This document shows positions 21,778 through 33,800 of a stretch of 64,000 nucleotides of DNA, in pieces. The stretch comes from Neurospora tetraspora (lineage: Eukaryota > Ascomycota > Sordariomycetes > Sordariales > Sordariaceae). Numbering within the stretch: the stretch's first letter is position 1; every line of letters begins with the position of its first letter. The translations under genes and the position numbers were made by a program. The stretch lies in assembly GCF_033439725.1 (NCBI RefSeq), contig NW_026944388.1, forward strand, positions 2,108,001-2,172,000, written 5' to 3'. The notes beneath the pieces are model-generated. The model searched no databases. It was not told the origin of the DNA and saw only the letters and a program-made list of their open reading frames with translations.

Positions 21778-23577
21778 ATGAGGAGCTGGGCGTATGCCTT
21801 CTTCCTCCTGGTGCTGTCCGTATGGACGGCACAGGCCCTGGAGGTCAAGCTAGTAAGTAGATCTAGAGGTAGTCCTACGATAGACAACACGGAAGTGCTG
21901 ACAAGTCATCCTTAATGGCAGGACGAAACCGAAGAGAACCGGCAACGATGCGCAGGCATGTACAGTAAAGAGACATGGACTGGCCCGGTCAATCCCTTCA
22001 TCAGTGTCAAGTTTACAGACTTTGGCTCCGACGCTGGCGACGATCCTATTGTCAGTCTCCTTATCTTTGAGTGGCAGGACGCGGATCTCGTCGGTGTCCT
22101 TCCTGAGGGCGCGGACCGTAGGATTGGCATCTGCGAGCCCCAGTATGTCGACGCCGGATACTGCAACACCACCAACGTGGGCGAGTACATCCTCGCACCC
22201 AACGCCACTGCACTATCCAAGAATATCGTCTTCACCGACGCCATCCATCTCAAGAAATCGGCCCCGGTCAAGTACCAGATCAAGAACACGGGTTACTACT
22301 GCGTGCTCACGGACAAGTATACGGCCGATAGGTACGAGGCGCTTGTCGAGTTCCGGAACGCCTATGGAGAGCTCCCCGCTACACAGATCCCCAAGCTGCC
22401 TTTCTATGGCGGCATCACCATCTTGTATGCCCTGGTGTTGGCGCTCTGGGGTTTCCTCTACTTCCAGCACCGTTCGGATATCTTGGCTGTGCAGAATTAC
22501 ATTACAGCTATCCTCATTTTCCTCGTCATTGAAATGTTAATGACATGGGGTTTCTATGGTATGTTTTTCTAGCAGCTCGTCCCTTCTCCCTAACTAATCG
22601 CTGACCACCGTCGACCTCCAGACTTCCTCAACCGCCACGGCTCGAACCTCGGCTCCCGTGTACTACTCATTGTGGTAGCCGTCCTCAACGCCGCGCGCAA
22701 CTCCTTCTCCTTCTTCCTCCTCCTAATTGTGTGCATGGGCTACGGCGTCGTTAAGCACACACTCGGCCGCACCATGATCTACGTCCGTTGGCTCGCCATT
22801 GCACACTTCGTCTTCGGTATCGTCTACGCCATGACCGGTCTTCTTGTCAACCCAGACAGCGCCGGCCCCTTCGTTCTACTCATCATTCTCCCTCTGGCGG
22901 GTACCCTGACGGCCTTTTATGTGTGGACGCTCAACTCGCTTAGCTGGACGCTCAAGGACCTCAAGGAGCGCAAGCAGCACGTCAAGGAGGGCATGTACAA
23001 GAAGCTGTGGTGGTGCATCCTCATCTCCATCCTAGTCATCTTTGGCTTCTTCTTCTGGAACAGCTTCTCGTTTGCTCAGGCTAGCGACCCTGGCTACGTT
23101 CCCTTCCACTGGAAGAGCAGATGGTTCATCCTTGACGGCTGGCCGAACCTTGTCTACTTTGCCGATGTTGCTTTCATTGCGTACGTGTGGCGGCCGACAG
23201 CGAACAACAAGCGGTTTGCCATGAGTGACGAGATTGCCCAGGATGACGACGGCACCATCGAATTCTCGAACTTGGATATCGGTGCGCCGGATGATAGTGA
23301 TGACGAGGAGGCCCAGGTTGGTATGAAAGCAAAGAAGAATCAGAATGAAAATGCGGGCGTGGGTTCGGGTGCCGGCGCTAGTCTGCAGCAACAGTCACGG
23401 AATCTGGGAGGCCCAAGCAGCTCCTCTCAGCAGCAGCAGCAACAGCAAAGGAGACCTAGCCCTCACCGGGACTCCATGGACGGGGAGACTATCTTTGCGG
23501 TCGGCGAGGATGGCGACAAGTTCTCGTCTGACGAGGATAGTGACGAGGAGGGAAATCTGGTGAGAGCCAAGAAGTAA
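21778..23577 (+). CDS. ptm1: PTM1/GPR107-family seven-TM membrane protein
   Basis: A Golgi/endosomal membrane protein of the Lung-7-TM (GPR107/108, yeast Ptm1) family; its molecular role is poorly known. I model three exons, 21778-21852, 21922-22558 and 22622-23577, with introns of 69 and 63 bp (GTAAGT and GTATGT donors, GCTGAC-type branch sites, CAG ends); frames join exactly. The 555-aa product begins with a signal peptide (RSWAYAFFLLVLSVWTAQA), then a luminal domain with paired cysteines and N-glycosylation sites (CNTTN, PNAT), then seven hydrophobic segments from about residue 183 to 430. The cytosolic tail is acidic with a short poly-Q run and ends in D/E-rich repeats and KK. It is divergent from the cyclophilin gene. 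Confidence 0.9.
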
Positions 23578-24087
23578 AGGGCTATTTAATCACATGATGT
23601 TTAGGTGGGGGAATTAGAATAACTAATTACGAGTCTAATTGTGTTGACGAGAAACACCCCAAGTGTACTGTCGGTTTGTGGCCGAGGTAAGATGGCCGTG
23701 TATCATATGTTTTATTTTTTTCTCGGTTTCTACACATGTTCTTGATGGCGTTTGTTGGATGCCTGCATTTTCTTCCACAATTTTACTACTTTTCTTAGAA
23801 TTCACTTTGTCCTTTAGATCAAGATCAAGATCGGTACAATCAAGCTAGGCTGGGCGAGGCCAAGTGGGCAAAACATGATAGCATATTCCGTTTCCTTGCG
23901 TACAATAACAGACATGAAATTCTTGCTACTATGGTCCAAGCTGGCCTGGCTGGGTTCAGGACGCAGCTAAGCATATCCTCGCCGAAGACCGATATCTCGC
24001 GTCAGGCAAGTTGCAACCAGGAAGCAAGCTGTTACTGTCAGAAGCACCCAGCCCTAGGTTTACCTACGTGACAAATCAGACGGCCAG
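23578..24087. other. Convergent 3' intergenic region
   Basis: It holds the 3' ends of two converging genes. A short ATCAAGATCAAGATC repeat occurs near 23818. Nothing else is seen. Confidence 0.5.
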
Positions 24088-25811
24088 TTAACGCTTATTC
24101 ATCATTGACTCTCGAACATGATCTACAAGCGGGTAGCTATCTTCATCCTCGTGCATATCCTCCTCCTTATCCTCTCTCTCATCCCCTACATCATCATCAT
24201 CACCCTCACCCAAAAACCTCAAAATATCCTCATCATCACTAGCATCAGTCAAAATATCCAACTCATCAGCCAGACACAGCCCCCCTTCTTCTTCTGAGGA
24301 GGAAGAGGAGAAGGAATCAGAAGAATAATCAAAATCAGCCAGTTGCTGACGAGTCAGCTTCCTCCGAGTCCTCCCACCTCCTGCTCTTGCTCCTGGTAAC
24401 CTACCATTACCCGTACCCGTTTGCAGTTGCCCCTGGCGCTGGCTTTGAGCGGCAATTCTAGCTAACCACTCGGCGATATTTTTTATCTTGGGAGTAGTAG
24501 TCACATTCTCATGTTCCCTCCCGTTCTCGTCGTCCCCATTCCCCGATGTTGTCCACTTCGAGTTATACCCTTCCCTTCTTTCGCCTCGCCACTTGCGCAA
24601 GGTGTTACGCTTAATGGCTTTGGCGAATTCGAAATCGGCGGGTTGGGCTTCTTTGGTCCAGAAGTTGTGAAGGCGGGTGAGCCGGCGGGAAAAATACTCG
24701 GCGGGTGTGGAGGGGGGTTGTTCGGGGTCGGAGTGGTCGGATGTGTAGGGGTCTGGTTCTGGTTCTGGCTCTGGGGCTGAGTTGGGGGATGGGATTGGGA
24801 TTGGGTTTTGGGATGGGGTCAAGCTGGTGGTGGTGGTGAGGACTTGATATACACTAGATGGTTGTTGGGGTTGTTGTTGATCTTTTAGTTCGTCTTTCCC
24901 CTTCTCTCCCTGTTCCTCCCTCGCCCTCTGCTCCATCTCCAACTCCTTCAGCTTTTTCTCATGGATCCTTTTCTCCTCCATTTTTTTCTCCCTCTCAATC
25001 CTCTCCACTTTCTTCCTCCTCCGCATCTCCACCATATCCGCACTCAAAAACTCCAACCCCTTTCTCCGCCAACTAGGCAGCGCAAACTGCCTCTGCAAAT
25101 CCTCCTGGGTGGTCAACAAGAAGCGGCTTTCGAGGGGTAAAGAACCCTCTGCCGCGGACATCGCCTCTTTTTTTCGGGTTTCGGTGTTCTGCTCGTAACT
25201 CGCCATGACATGTAGGATCTGGGATCGGACGATCTCTAGTAAGTCTTCTTCGCGACCTTGTTCTAGGCCGGTGGTTCGGACGTAGGCGATGAAGGGGATT
25301 TCGGAGTCGAAAAACCTTTTCATCATCCCTGGTGTGGAAATGATAAGGTCCATCGCGTTTTCAGTCTCCATTGTACCCTTTTGTATCATCCCCTTCTCAG
25401 GGTTATTACCCAAATTGATGACATCCCACTTCCTCACCTCCACTGCTGTTACGGCTGCGAAAAGGGGGTGACCCATCCACTCTTCCCTCTTGAATTCCTT
25501 TCTTTTTACTTTTTCCTTCCCCTCGTTCCACCACCCCTTTTCTTTCCATATCCATGATCTCTCTTCTTTCAGCACGTAGTCTGATGATATTTGTTCTGGT
25601 GGTGAGGGTGGTGGTGGGGGAGTTGACTCTGGGTGTTTTACTGGGGGCGAGGAGGAGGGTGTGAGGAATGGGGAGAAGGTGGTAGAGTTGGTGGACTTGA
25701 TGGATCTTTTGGAGAAGGAGGTCTTGGAAGATACGTGGGATTTTGTATCAGAGTCGATGAGATCGGAATCATGGTCGTCGTCGGAGTTGATGTCTGTGTT
25801 GGTGTTGTTGG

Positions 25812-25850
<39 letters not shown>

Positions 25851-26838
25851 CTCTGTCGCTGTCGGCATCGTAGTTGGCTATGTCGTGTGAGGCTGAGTTC
25901 CCTTGTGGGAGTAGTGGTGAATTGGCCTTGGAGGATTTAATGGGCTTCCCATACTTCTTAGACTTCATGGGTTTTCTAGAAGCAGAAGCCGTTCCCGTGG
26001 AGCCATCCTCATCCTTATCCTCATCCTCATCCTCATCCGAAGATTCGTTCGAAATATCAACCCTCCTCCTGACCCGTCGTGCCCTGATCACTAGTGAGTC
26101 TGAAGACCTCTTTTCATCATTCCCACCCATATCACCTCCTCCACCAACACCCTCCTCCCCAACATTCCCCCGCTCACCCACCTCTTTCCCAAGCGTCCCA
26201 TCCTTCCTCCTCCTTCTCCTCCTCGGCGTCCCCTCCTTCCCCACCTCCATCCACGATTCAGCTCCAGGCGTAGTAGCCCCAAGCGTAGCCCCAAGCGTAG
26301 CTCCAAGCGTAGCTCCATTCACCGGTGCTCCAAACAATCCTCCAGGCCGCCGTACTCCAAGTCCTCCTACCCCATCCCTCCTCTCCCCCAGCAGCACCCT
26401 CTCCATCGCCTCCCCCTCCCCATCCATCTCCCCCATCTCCCTCAAAACGCACCACTCAATCCCATCCCTCACACACCTTGAGCATCTCGCCTGTAATCCC
26501 GGGATGGGAACATAAGGTTCCTTGGTGTACATGTACATGTGCCACCAACTCCAAGGCCTGTTGTAGTACATATTGGCGGGCGCCGACGGCGAAGGGGTGC
26601 GGTGGTTAAGTAAGTTGAGGAGGGAGCAGCGCGGAGAGGAGACGAGGCGGCAGTGGAGGCAGGGGACGGAGGGGGTGTAGGGGTTTAGGTCTATGGGGGA
26701 GGAGGGTGGAAGGCGAGGGGTATGGGTTGGGAGGGATGGGTGGGTTGAGAGGGTTGAATGGGTTATACGGGTGGTGCTGCGGAGGGTTTGGGAGGATGGA
26801 ATGGTTGGAAGAGCTGGGAGAGTTGGGGGGGACAACAT
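24088..26838 (-). CDS. Uncharacterised protein with two CX2CX7C motifs
   Basis: A single open frame of 916 aa from the ATG at 26838; upstream the frame stays open but has no ATG. I do not recognise the family. Two equally spaced motifs stand near the N-terminus: C60-X2-C63-X7-C71 (CLHCRLVSSPRC) and C119-X2-C122-X7-C130 (CSRCVRDGIEWC), which look like a pair of zinc-binding half sites. After them come a run of ATLG repeats, basic patches (RRRRRRK), a poly-Asn run (25810-25850, GTT repeat on the plus strand), an acidic/serine-rich stretch, a more ordered part with W/E/K-rich helices (about residues 460-600), a coiled-coil-like E/K/R region and an acidic C-terminus. The whole looks like a nuclear, mostly disordered protein; that is inference. 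Start and intron-free model are uncertain. Confidence 0.7.
25802..25850. repeat. GTT trinucleotide repeat
   Basis: About 16 GTT units with small interruptions, inside the uncharacterised minus-strand gene, where they encode poly-asparagine. The run is liable to slip in length in frame. Confidence 0.9.
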
Positions 26839-27367
26839 AGTGGATGTTGGGGATGGGACGGGACGGGACGGGGCAGGATGGGATGGGATGGGGGTGATTG
26901 CTTTTGGGTCTTGAGAGAAACATCGGCTTGTCTGTCTAGAAACATGGGATTGTAACTGGTTCGGAAGATACTGAAGGTTAGAAAGTTTGCTCTGTGAAGA
27001 TGTTAGTATTATATGTATGGCCTTCTCCCTCCTTCGTGATGAAGAGTCTAGATGTTGTCTCGCTACTGCTTTGTCGACGAAACAACAAACAAAAGCATTG
27101 TGGTACAGGCGGTGTCTAGGGTCTGGAAGTCCGTAGTGTCTCTGTCCTTTGAGCGTTGAGAATGTCCCGGTATGATATTGGGACAAAGAACAAGGGTCAG
27201 TATATCCCTCCCAGGTCTTCTCTAGCAATCCATATCAGTTCTGTCACATTCGAATTCTGAGCCGTCTGAACCATGAACATAATCACAGTTTCGCCTTTGG
27301 GGGGATGCATAATAGCGGTACCAACCGAAACAGACTTCATTTTCGGACCTTGACCCCCATAAACTTT
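26839..27367. other. Tandem-gene spacer
   Basis: This 529-bp interval separates the unknown gene from the trp-1 stop. It includes G/A-rich runs (GGGACGGGACGGGACGG near 26859-26875) just upstream of the unknown gene's start, a likely promoter feature. No gene is seen. Confidence 0.45.
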
Positions 27368-29653
27368 TTACCTGACAGACTTGGCAGCCTTAACAAACTC
27401 CCTGATCTTCTCCAAGCTTTGCTTGCCTCCCTCCTCAACCCCACTGCTAACATCGACACCAATCACTCTTTCACCCAGAGCCCCCAGAGACTTTACCGTC
27501 TCAGCGACATTGCCAGGCTCTAGTCCACCAGCAAGCAGAACAGTAACCAGCTCATCCTTCTCCAGCTCCTTCTTGACAGAGTCCAAGTCCAACAACGTGC
27601 CGGACCCGGCGCCCGAATCCAGCAGCGGCACGGCATGGTATCCACGGGTAGCAAGACCGACTTGACCGGGCTTGAACTTGCGGATAACAGGGACTGGGAT
27701 AAGGTTGGCCCACTCGAGCGGCTCGTCACCGTGAAGCTGGACAATATCGATGTCGTAGAGGCGCTGCTTCTCGAGAACCTCCTCAAGCGGCTGGTTCATG
27801 AAGACACCGACCAGCAGAGGTCCCCGCTTGCGGATAATCTCGGCGTTGATGTTGAAAAAATCCCTTGCGGACTTGGAGCCTTGCGAGGAGGCCTCGGTGG
27901 ATCCAGTCTTCTTGCTCATGTGCACGGCTTGCGAGATAGATAGGGCGGTCTCGTGATCGACGCAGCGCTTAGTGCCTGGTACCATGATCATGCCCACGAG
28001 ATCGGCACCGGCCTTGATGGCTTCCGTGGCGGCCTCGGCAGAACGCGTGCCGCAGATCTTGACAAGGAGCGGCTCGGCGGCGGACTTGGGCGCGGGGCCG
28101 GTCAGGCCGGCGCAGAGCTCACGGATGAACTGGGTGGCGTCAGGGGCACGCATGATGGCCTCACCGACAAGAATGCCGTTGACGCCGTCACGCTTGCAGT
28201 CGAGAACGTCCTGGTGGGTGTTGATGCCGCTGAGAGCGCAGAGGAAGGTGTCGCTGGGGACCATGCTACGGAGGCGACCGGTGGTGCCGAGGTCGACTTC
28301 GAAGCTCTCGAGGTTGCGGTTGTTGACGCCGATGACCTTCGCGCCGAGCTTGATGGCCGTGGCCATCTCCTCGGTGTTCTGGACCTCGACTAGGGGCTCC
28401 ATGCCGAGAGAGAGGGAGTACTTGTAGAGGCGCTCGAGGAGCTCGTACTCGAGCATCTTGACGATAAGAAGGACGGTGTCGGCACCGGCGAGTCTGGCTT
28501 CGAGGATCTGGTACTCGTCGAAGATGAACTCCTTGCGGAGGACGGCGGGCCGGTTGGGCATGCCGTTGAGAACCTGGCGCACGGCACGGAGGTCATCGAT
28601 GCTGCCCTTGAACCACTCTGGCTCGGTCAGGACCGAGATGACACTAGCACCGGCAAGCGCATACTTGCGAGCTTGCGACGGGGCGTCGATATCAAGCGCA
28701 AAGACACCCTTGGAGGGAGATGCCCTCTTGATCTCGGCGGCAAGAGCGACATCAAAGGGGGAGTTGCGAAGACGGTCGACAAGAGAGATCTGAGGAGGGG
28801 CGATGCTCAGGTTGTAAGCGGCTTGGAGGTCGGAAGGTCTCAGGGAAGGAATCTGCTTCTGGGCATCCACGGCAACCTTGCGGTGGGCATAGATCTTTTG
28901 GAGGATGTTGCTCTTCTTGGGAGTGGAGGTGCCGTTTGTGCTGGAGGCCTTTGCCTGGGCCTCCTTTTGAAGCATCTCGTTCTCCGCCCAAGTGCCTCCC
29001 TGCATGTGAAGGAAGTTCCGGAACATGCCACGACCCTCGGCGGACAGAATACTCTCCGGGTGGAACTGAACACCCTCAATGGTGTACTCCTTGTGGCGGA
29101 CACCCATGATAACGCCCTTGGAACCATCCTCCTTCGCAATCCAAGAGGTGACCTCCAAGCACTCGGGAAGGGTGACATGAGTACCGGCAAGAGAGTGGTA
29201 TCTCGTCACTGGCAGATCCTGGGACAGACCAGCATATGCGCCCTTGCCGTCGTGGCAAAGAGGGGAGGTCTTTCCGTGCAAGATCTCACCGGCGAAGCTC
29301 ACATCGCCGCCATAGACGTCAAAGATGCACTGCTGACCCATGCACACACCAAAGATGGGGATCTTTCCGGCAAAGTGCTTGATGGCATCGCGCGAGATAC
29401 CGGAGTCGGTGCGGGGATGACCGGGACCCGGGCTGATGACGAGCTGGGTGGGATTCTTTGCAATGAGCTCGTCGATGGTGATCTGGTCGTTGCGGAAGAC
29501 GGTCACCTTGGCGCCCTCGAGGACGAGATACTGGTAGACGTTCCAGGTGAACGAATCATAGTTGTCGATGAGGATGAGGTTGGAGGCGGTTGGCACCAAG
29601 GGCGAAGGAGCGGAATCGTGGGGGGAGTGGTCGATGACTGAGGGGGACGACAT
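27368..29653 (-). CDS. trp-1: Trifunctional tryptophan enzyme (glutamine amidotransferase / IGPS / PRAI)
   Basis: A cytosolic enzyme joining three activities of tryptophan synthesis: the glutaminase subunit of anthranilate synthase, indole-3-glycerol-phosphate synthase and phosphoribosylanthranilate isomerase. It is a single exon of 761 aa, matching N. crassa TRP1 in size and domain order. The amidotransferase part has DNYDSFTWN, the nucleophile motif GVCMGQQC (Cys near 104) and VQFHPES near 195. IGPS starts near 250, with [11 protein letters not shown] and [12 protein letters not shown] starts near 525 with the catalytic-Cys motif VKICGTR, plus VQLHGDEP and [10 protein letters not shown] chose the ATG at 29653 since no ATG lies upstream in the open frame. 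A TGACTCA site lies 290 bp upstream. Confidence 0.96.
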   Translation of the reverse strand: MSSPSVIDHSPHDSAPSPLVPTASNLILIDNYDSFTWNVYQYLVLEGAKVTVFRNDQITIDELIAKNPTQLVISPGPGHPRTDSGISRDAIKHFAGKIPIFGVCMGQQCIFDVYGGDVSFAGEILHGKTSPLCHDGKGAYAGLSQDLPVTRYHSLAGTHVTLPECLEVTSWIAKEDGSKGVIMGVRHKEYTIEGVQFHPESILSAEGRGMFRNFLHMQGGTWAENEMLQKEAQAKASSTNGTSTPKKSNILQKIYAHRKVAVDAQKQIPSLRPSDLQAAYNLSIAPPQISLVDRLRNSPFDVALAAEIKRASPSKGVFALDIDAPSQARKYALAGASVISVLTEPEWFKGSIDDLRAVRQVLNGMPNRPAVLRKEFIFDEYQILEARLAGADTVLLIVKMLEYELLERLYKYSLSLGMEPLVEVQNTEEMATAIKLGAKVIGVNNRNLESFEVDLGTTGRLRSMVPSDTFLCALSGINTHQDVLDCKRDGVNGILVGEAIMRAPDATQFIRELCAGLTGPAPKSAAEPLLVKICGTRSAEAATEAIKAGADLVGMIMVPGTKRCVDHETALSISQAVHMSKKTGSTEASSQGSKSARDFFNINAEIIRKRGPLLVGVFMNQPLEEVLEKQRLYDIDIVQLHGDEPLEWANLIPVPVIRKFKPGQVGLATRGYHAVPLLDSGAGSGTLLDLDSVKKELEKDELVTVLLAGGLEPGNVAETVKSLGALGERVIGVDVSSGVEEGGKQSLEKIREFVKAAKSVR

Positions 29654-30887
29654 TGTGATATGATTTGATATGCGATCCTGTATCTCAGAGGTGTTCCTGA
29701 AGGAGCCGAGGTGCAGCTGTGGTGTAAATGCTTGAGTGTAATTACCAAACGGAACACGAACCCCAAGACGCCCGACTTCGGATGCAGCAAGTACTAGTTG
29801 TTGGTAGGTATTGTAAGTATCAATCCTCAATGAATACGGGGGATCTTTGTAAAGACTCAAAATGGCTAGAGTCTACATTGCGTACCTGGTTATCTGAGCC
29901 TGAAGCGATTCACAAGTGCTTGTGAAAGGTGTCTTTTGTGAGTGAGTCACTTGCACTTTGTTCAATGTTTAGGCGATGAAGGGGTCCTTTTAGTCGAGTT
30001 ACTTTGAACTGTGTATTATACGATAGTATATGTAAAATATTTCAATGGGACATGTAACCAGTGGCACTAGACGACAGTTTACAAATCAGATTCAACAACG
30101 CCGGATGCAACTCCCGATGATTTGGACAGTGCAATGGCTCTCAATGGCTCAATGCCGTGCCTTCCCAAAACTGTCATGAATAAGAAAGTGGGTTTTCGTC
30201 TTTCGAGCTTTGAGAGCTTGGTTCTCCCCGTTTCGCGAACTTGTATCAAGAACAAAAAGAAAGAGGGCCCAAGCGTCATCCCGTTCGAACCGATGTCGTT
30301 CTGGATGTTTTTGACGGGAAACATTGAAATTCCTTATCGCGCTTATCGGAGAGGCTCCACCAAAAGTGGAAATGCTTGGCACACTCACTGCGGTGCCCTG
30401 TCGCAAAAAAACACAGTGGGAATTGTTGGTCCCGCGCGTGGTTCTGGCCGCCCGATTCTTTGGCGTAGCGGGAAAAGCGTTGAAGCTCGCTGCTGCTGCA
30501 CACATCATTGCCAGCCGCGTCAGGCAAGGGAAGCGCGTCAAGCAAATACAGCAGAGCAGAACAGCCAAGCAACCAACCAAACGGAATCTCGAATCCGCCA
30601 AAATATTTACATGGCAACACTCCTGTCAACATCTTCTCCCACATATGACAGAGAGTCGGGTCTGAATCAAGCTCTACAGTAGCTCTCCCCCATCGTCGAC
30701 AGTTCTCTTCCTTCATACATCATCGCCCTGCCCATCTCCATCGACCGTCGACACTTCGTTCTCATACCCGATCACCATCCGACGACGACGACCCCGACGA
30801 CAGCATCGCTTCTCGAGGGAACCTTTTCCCACCAATACCCATTCTCTACAAGTTGGCCCCGGCCGCTGATGGAGACCATCATCACCA
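29654..30887. promoter_or_regulatory. Divergent promoter region of trp-1 and NUP188
   Basis: The 1.2-kb interval between divergent start codons. The trp-1 side holds the TGACTCA site; the NUP188 side has a C/T- and CGA-rich leader (about 30690-30880). Open frames here are short, overlapping and unlike any family I know. Confidence 0.5.
29943..29949 (-). promoter_or_regulatory. CPC1/GCN4-type site upstream of trp-1
   Basis: TGAGTCA (TGACTCA on the trp-1 strand) lies 290 bp upstream of the trp-1 start. It is the full binding core of the cross-pathway control factor CPC1, which raises amino-acid genes on starvation. Binding is inferred from the family, not shown. Confidence 0.6.
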
Positions 30888-33800
30888 ATGGCCTCCTTGA
30901 CCGATAAGATATATTTCCCTCCGCTGGAGGAGTGTTTGACCGGCAAGAACATAATACTTTCTTGGAAACTGGTCGCTTCTGCTCTTGCCGACCAACATGG
31001 CGATCTCATTACCAGCAATGCCGTCTCTTCCTTTCTAAAAGATGGCTACGTCCAACAGCTGTTCAAGAACCCCTCCAAGACCTTCGAACCTCCGACTTCC
31101 CAGACGAAAGCCGACTTCGAGACCAAGACCGCGGCCATCAACGTGACCCAGACGCCCAACGACCGATTCAATATCAAGACCATCAAGGACGACACCATAT
31201 GGCTCAGCACCAATGTCAACATTAGCGAAGTTGCCGCCCTGCGCATCGTCGTAGTCGAGTTCCAGTCGCGCGCGCATGCCCACCTTGTCGGCCCTCTCTC
31301 TACCCAAGATGTCGACAATATCCAGGAAGCTGCCGGAGTCAGTGATGCGCAAACTTCCAACATCCTCGCCCTCCTCAACCTCTCCACCGTTGCCGACGCC
31401 GAAACCACATGGGCCGAGTTTGAGAAGGATGCCAGCCGCCGCCAGCGAATTCTGGCCCACTACCTCTCCGAACGCCGGTCCTTCATGAGCTCCGCCGAGT
31501 CACTCGTTACCTTCATGCTGCACTCGAGCGCTGCCATCTTGAACCAGGAGACGCACAACCTTCGACGGGAGATTGTGAAGGAGGCATTCGAATATGACGA
31601 GTTCGACGACCACTCCGAAATCAACATCAGCTTGTTCGAGGCCCTTATACCACGATACTTCACCCTCCTCGAAGACGCCATCAAGCGCGCGCAAACCGGC
31701 CCTACAAACGTCGAAGAGCGCCTTCTAACCGAGCAGATCAACATTGACTGGACCAGGACGGCGCTCACCGAGGCTATCCATGCCATGACGGTCTCATTCC
31801 AGATTCTCGACCTCTCGGGCCCCATGTTTACTACCCCTGAGATAATAACTCAGTGGTACCAGATCATGAACACGTACGAATTCCTGGACGGCATCAGCAG
31901 CGGCTATGATCTTGTTTCCGAGCTCGTCATGCCCCTCAAGAGTTTGGTGTGCGTCATCTCGCTCAGACTCATCAACCTCAACCGATCACTCATGTACTTG
32001 AGCCAAGACATCGACCTTCTGGACTTCGAGGAGCCCTACCTAGCATCATCCGAGCTTCTAACCATAATTCATACCGCCGTTACCAACGCCGCAAATGCTG
32101 GTTCGCCAACTGCGAGCCCCGTCATTTTGGCATGGTCCTTGATTCTGCAGGACATGTTTATTGGCTACCAGGAACGCGCCGAACGACGGGATGTTGCTCA
32201 GAATGCACGCGCTCAAGCCAGTTTCGAATTGGAGATTCAGCCGAACCCCAGCGGACGTAGGAACTCGGCGGGAAGCATTGTGTCTATCGAAAGGTCGCCC
32301 TATGATCTGTTCCTGACCTCGCAGGCCCTTGAGCGGGATAACCAATTGGTCGAGGCGCTCGCCTTCACGGCTACCGCTCGTGGCCATGTATACGAGGTCA
32401 TGTCGGAGATGGCAGCCTGTCTTGGCTACAGCCAGCTCGCTGCCTTCTCTTCCCTGCTAGGAGCACGCGTACGGGCCGTTTTCCTTGAAGTCCTCAAGAA
32501 GAGCTTCCCTATCGTGGGCTACCAAAACGATACTGTCTCCTGCCTCCTTACCGTTTTGTCGGGAGGGAGACAGTACTGGGATATTTCTCCCAAGAACGCA
32601 CTGTCCCCAAGCCAGGAAGTTAATTCAGTAATGCTTCGGGATGATGAGCTCAAGGAGAACTATCTCTTGCAGGCTCGCAACCGTTACCCCTACGAATTCT
32701 TGCCCTTCGTATCCTTTACTCGGGCTCTGGTGACGGGCCTCCTTGCAGATAGCGAAAACTCCGAGTGGGTGATCGGTCTGCTCCTCAAGTCTCCTACCTT
32801 GACTCTGGAATGGAGGTCTGAGTGGGTCAATTACGAACTCATTTACGAGGACGAGAACGTCAACTCCTTCCAATTGATTGGCGACCTTGATCTCTTCGAT
32901 ACCTCCAAGGTTACCAGGAGACGTCCCGAAAACGAGGAAAAGTTCACCATTCCTGCCGGTACTGTTGGACGTTTCGTATCGGACAGCGAGAGGATAGCCA
33001 TCCTCGAATACGAACACTCGGCCCTGGCCCTTCTGGGCAAGCGTCTTGAGGTGTCCTTGAAGGCTGACGCGTACAGCAGTGCTCTCCCAGGACTTACTGC
33101 GGACGAGGTGGCGGAGTCGATACTACTGTTGGCAACCGTTGTCCGAGTCGAGACTCTCAGGACTGCTGTGACCGTTTCGAGGGCTGGCTCCGAGGCCGGC
33201 ATGGCAATCTTGAAAGAGGCAAGCAGAGCGCTACCACACAGCAAGGACATCTTGGTGGTGGTTTGCGACCTCATGGACACCATCATTCAAGACGATCTCG
33301 TAAACGTCGATGGTCCCAGAACGGCGGTCTTGGCAGCCTGTCTGCAATTCCTTGACGCCGCTCTACCTGTGTGCCCAGGCAGAGTTTGGGCTTACATGTC
33401 TAGGACTGCCCTCATCAATGGCGAGACAAGAGCTGGAAGACTGTCCAGGATCACCGGCAACCTTGACATGCTGTCTGAGCGTTTTGACTTCCTTTCTTCC
33501 GCCATCAAGTTCTTCTCTAACCTGATTGAGATCGCCATGCTGGGTGCTGTTCAGCGCAAGGTCGTAAGGGAGACGAACGCTCGTTCCAATGTCGACGCAA
33601 ACGCATGGCTAGGAACAAGCGACAAGGTGATCTCTCGGGTCTCTCTTGCCATCGCCCAGACCGCGGTCGATATAATCGAAAACTCGGCCACTTGGAGATT
33701 CCCGTCCGAGCTGGACCGCAGTGTCGTGGTTCGTGATGTGGTGGGCATCATGCAGAAGCTCCTTTCATACACCTATAACCTCGATGGAACTGGACCTTCG

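Noticed and set aside
28673-29641. 322-codon open frame antisense to trp-1
   Set aside because: Shadow of the trp-1 coding frame, with no features of its own.
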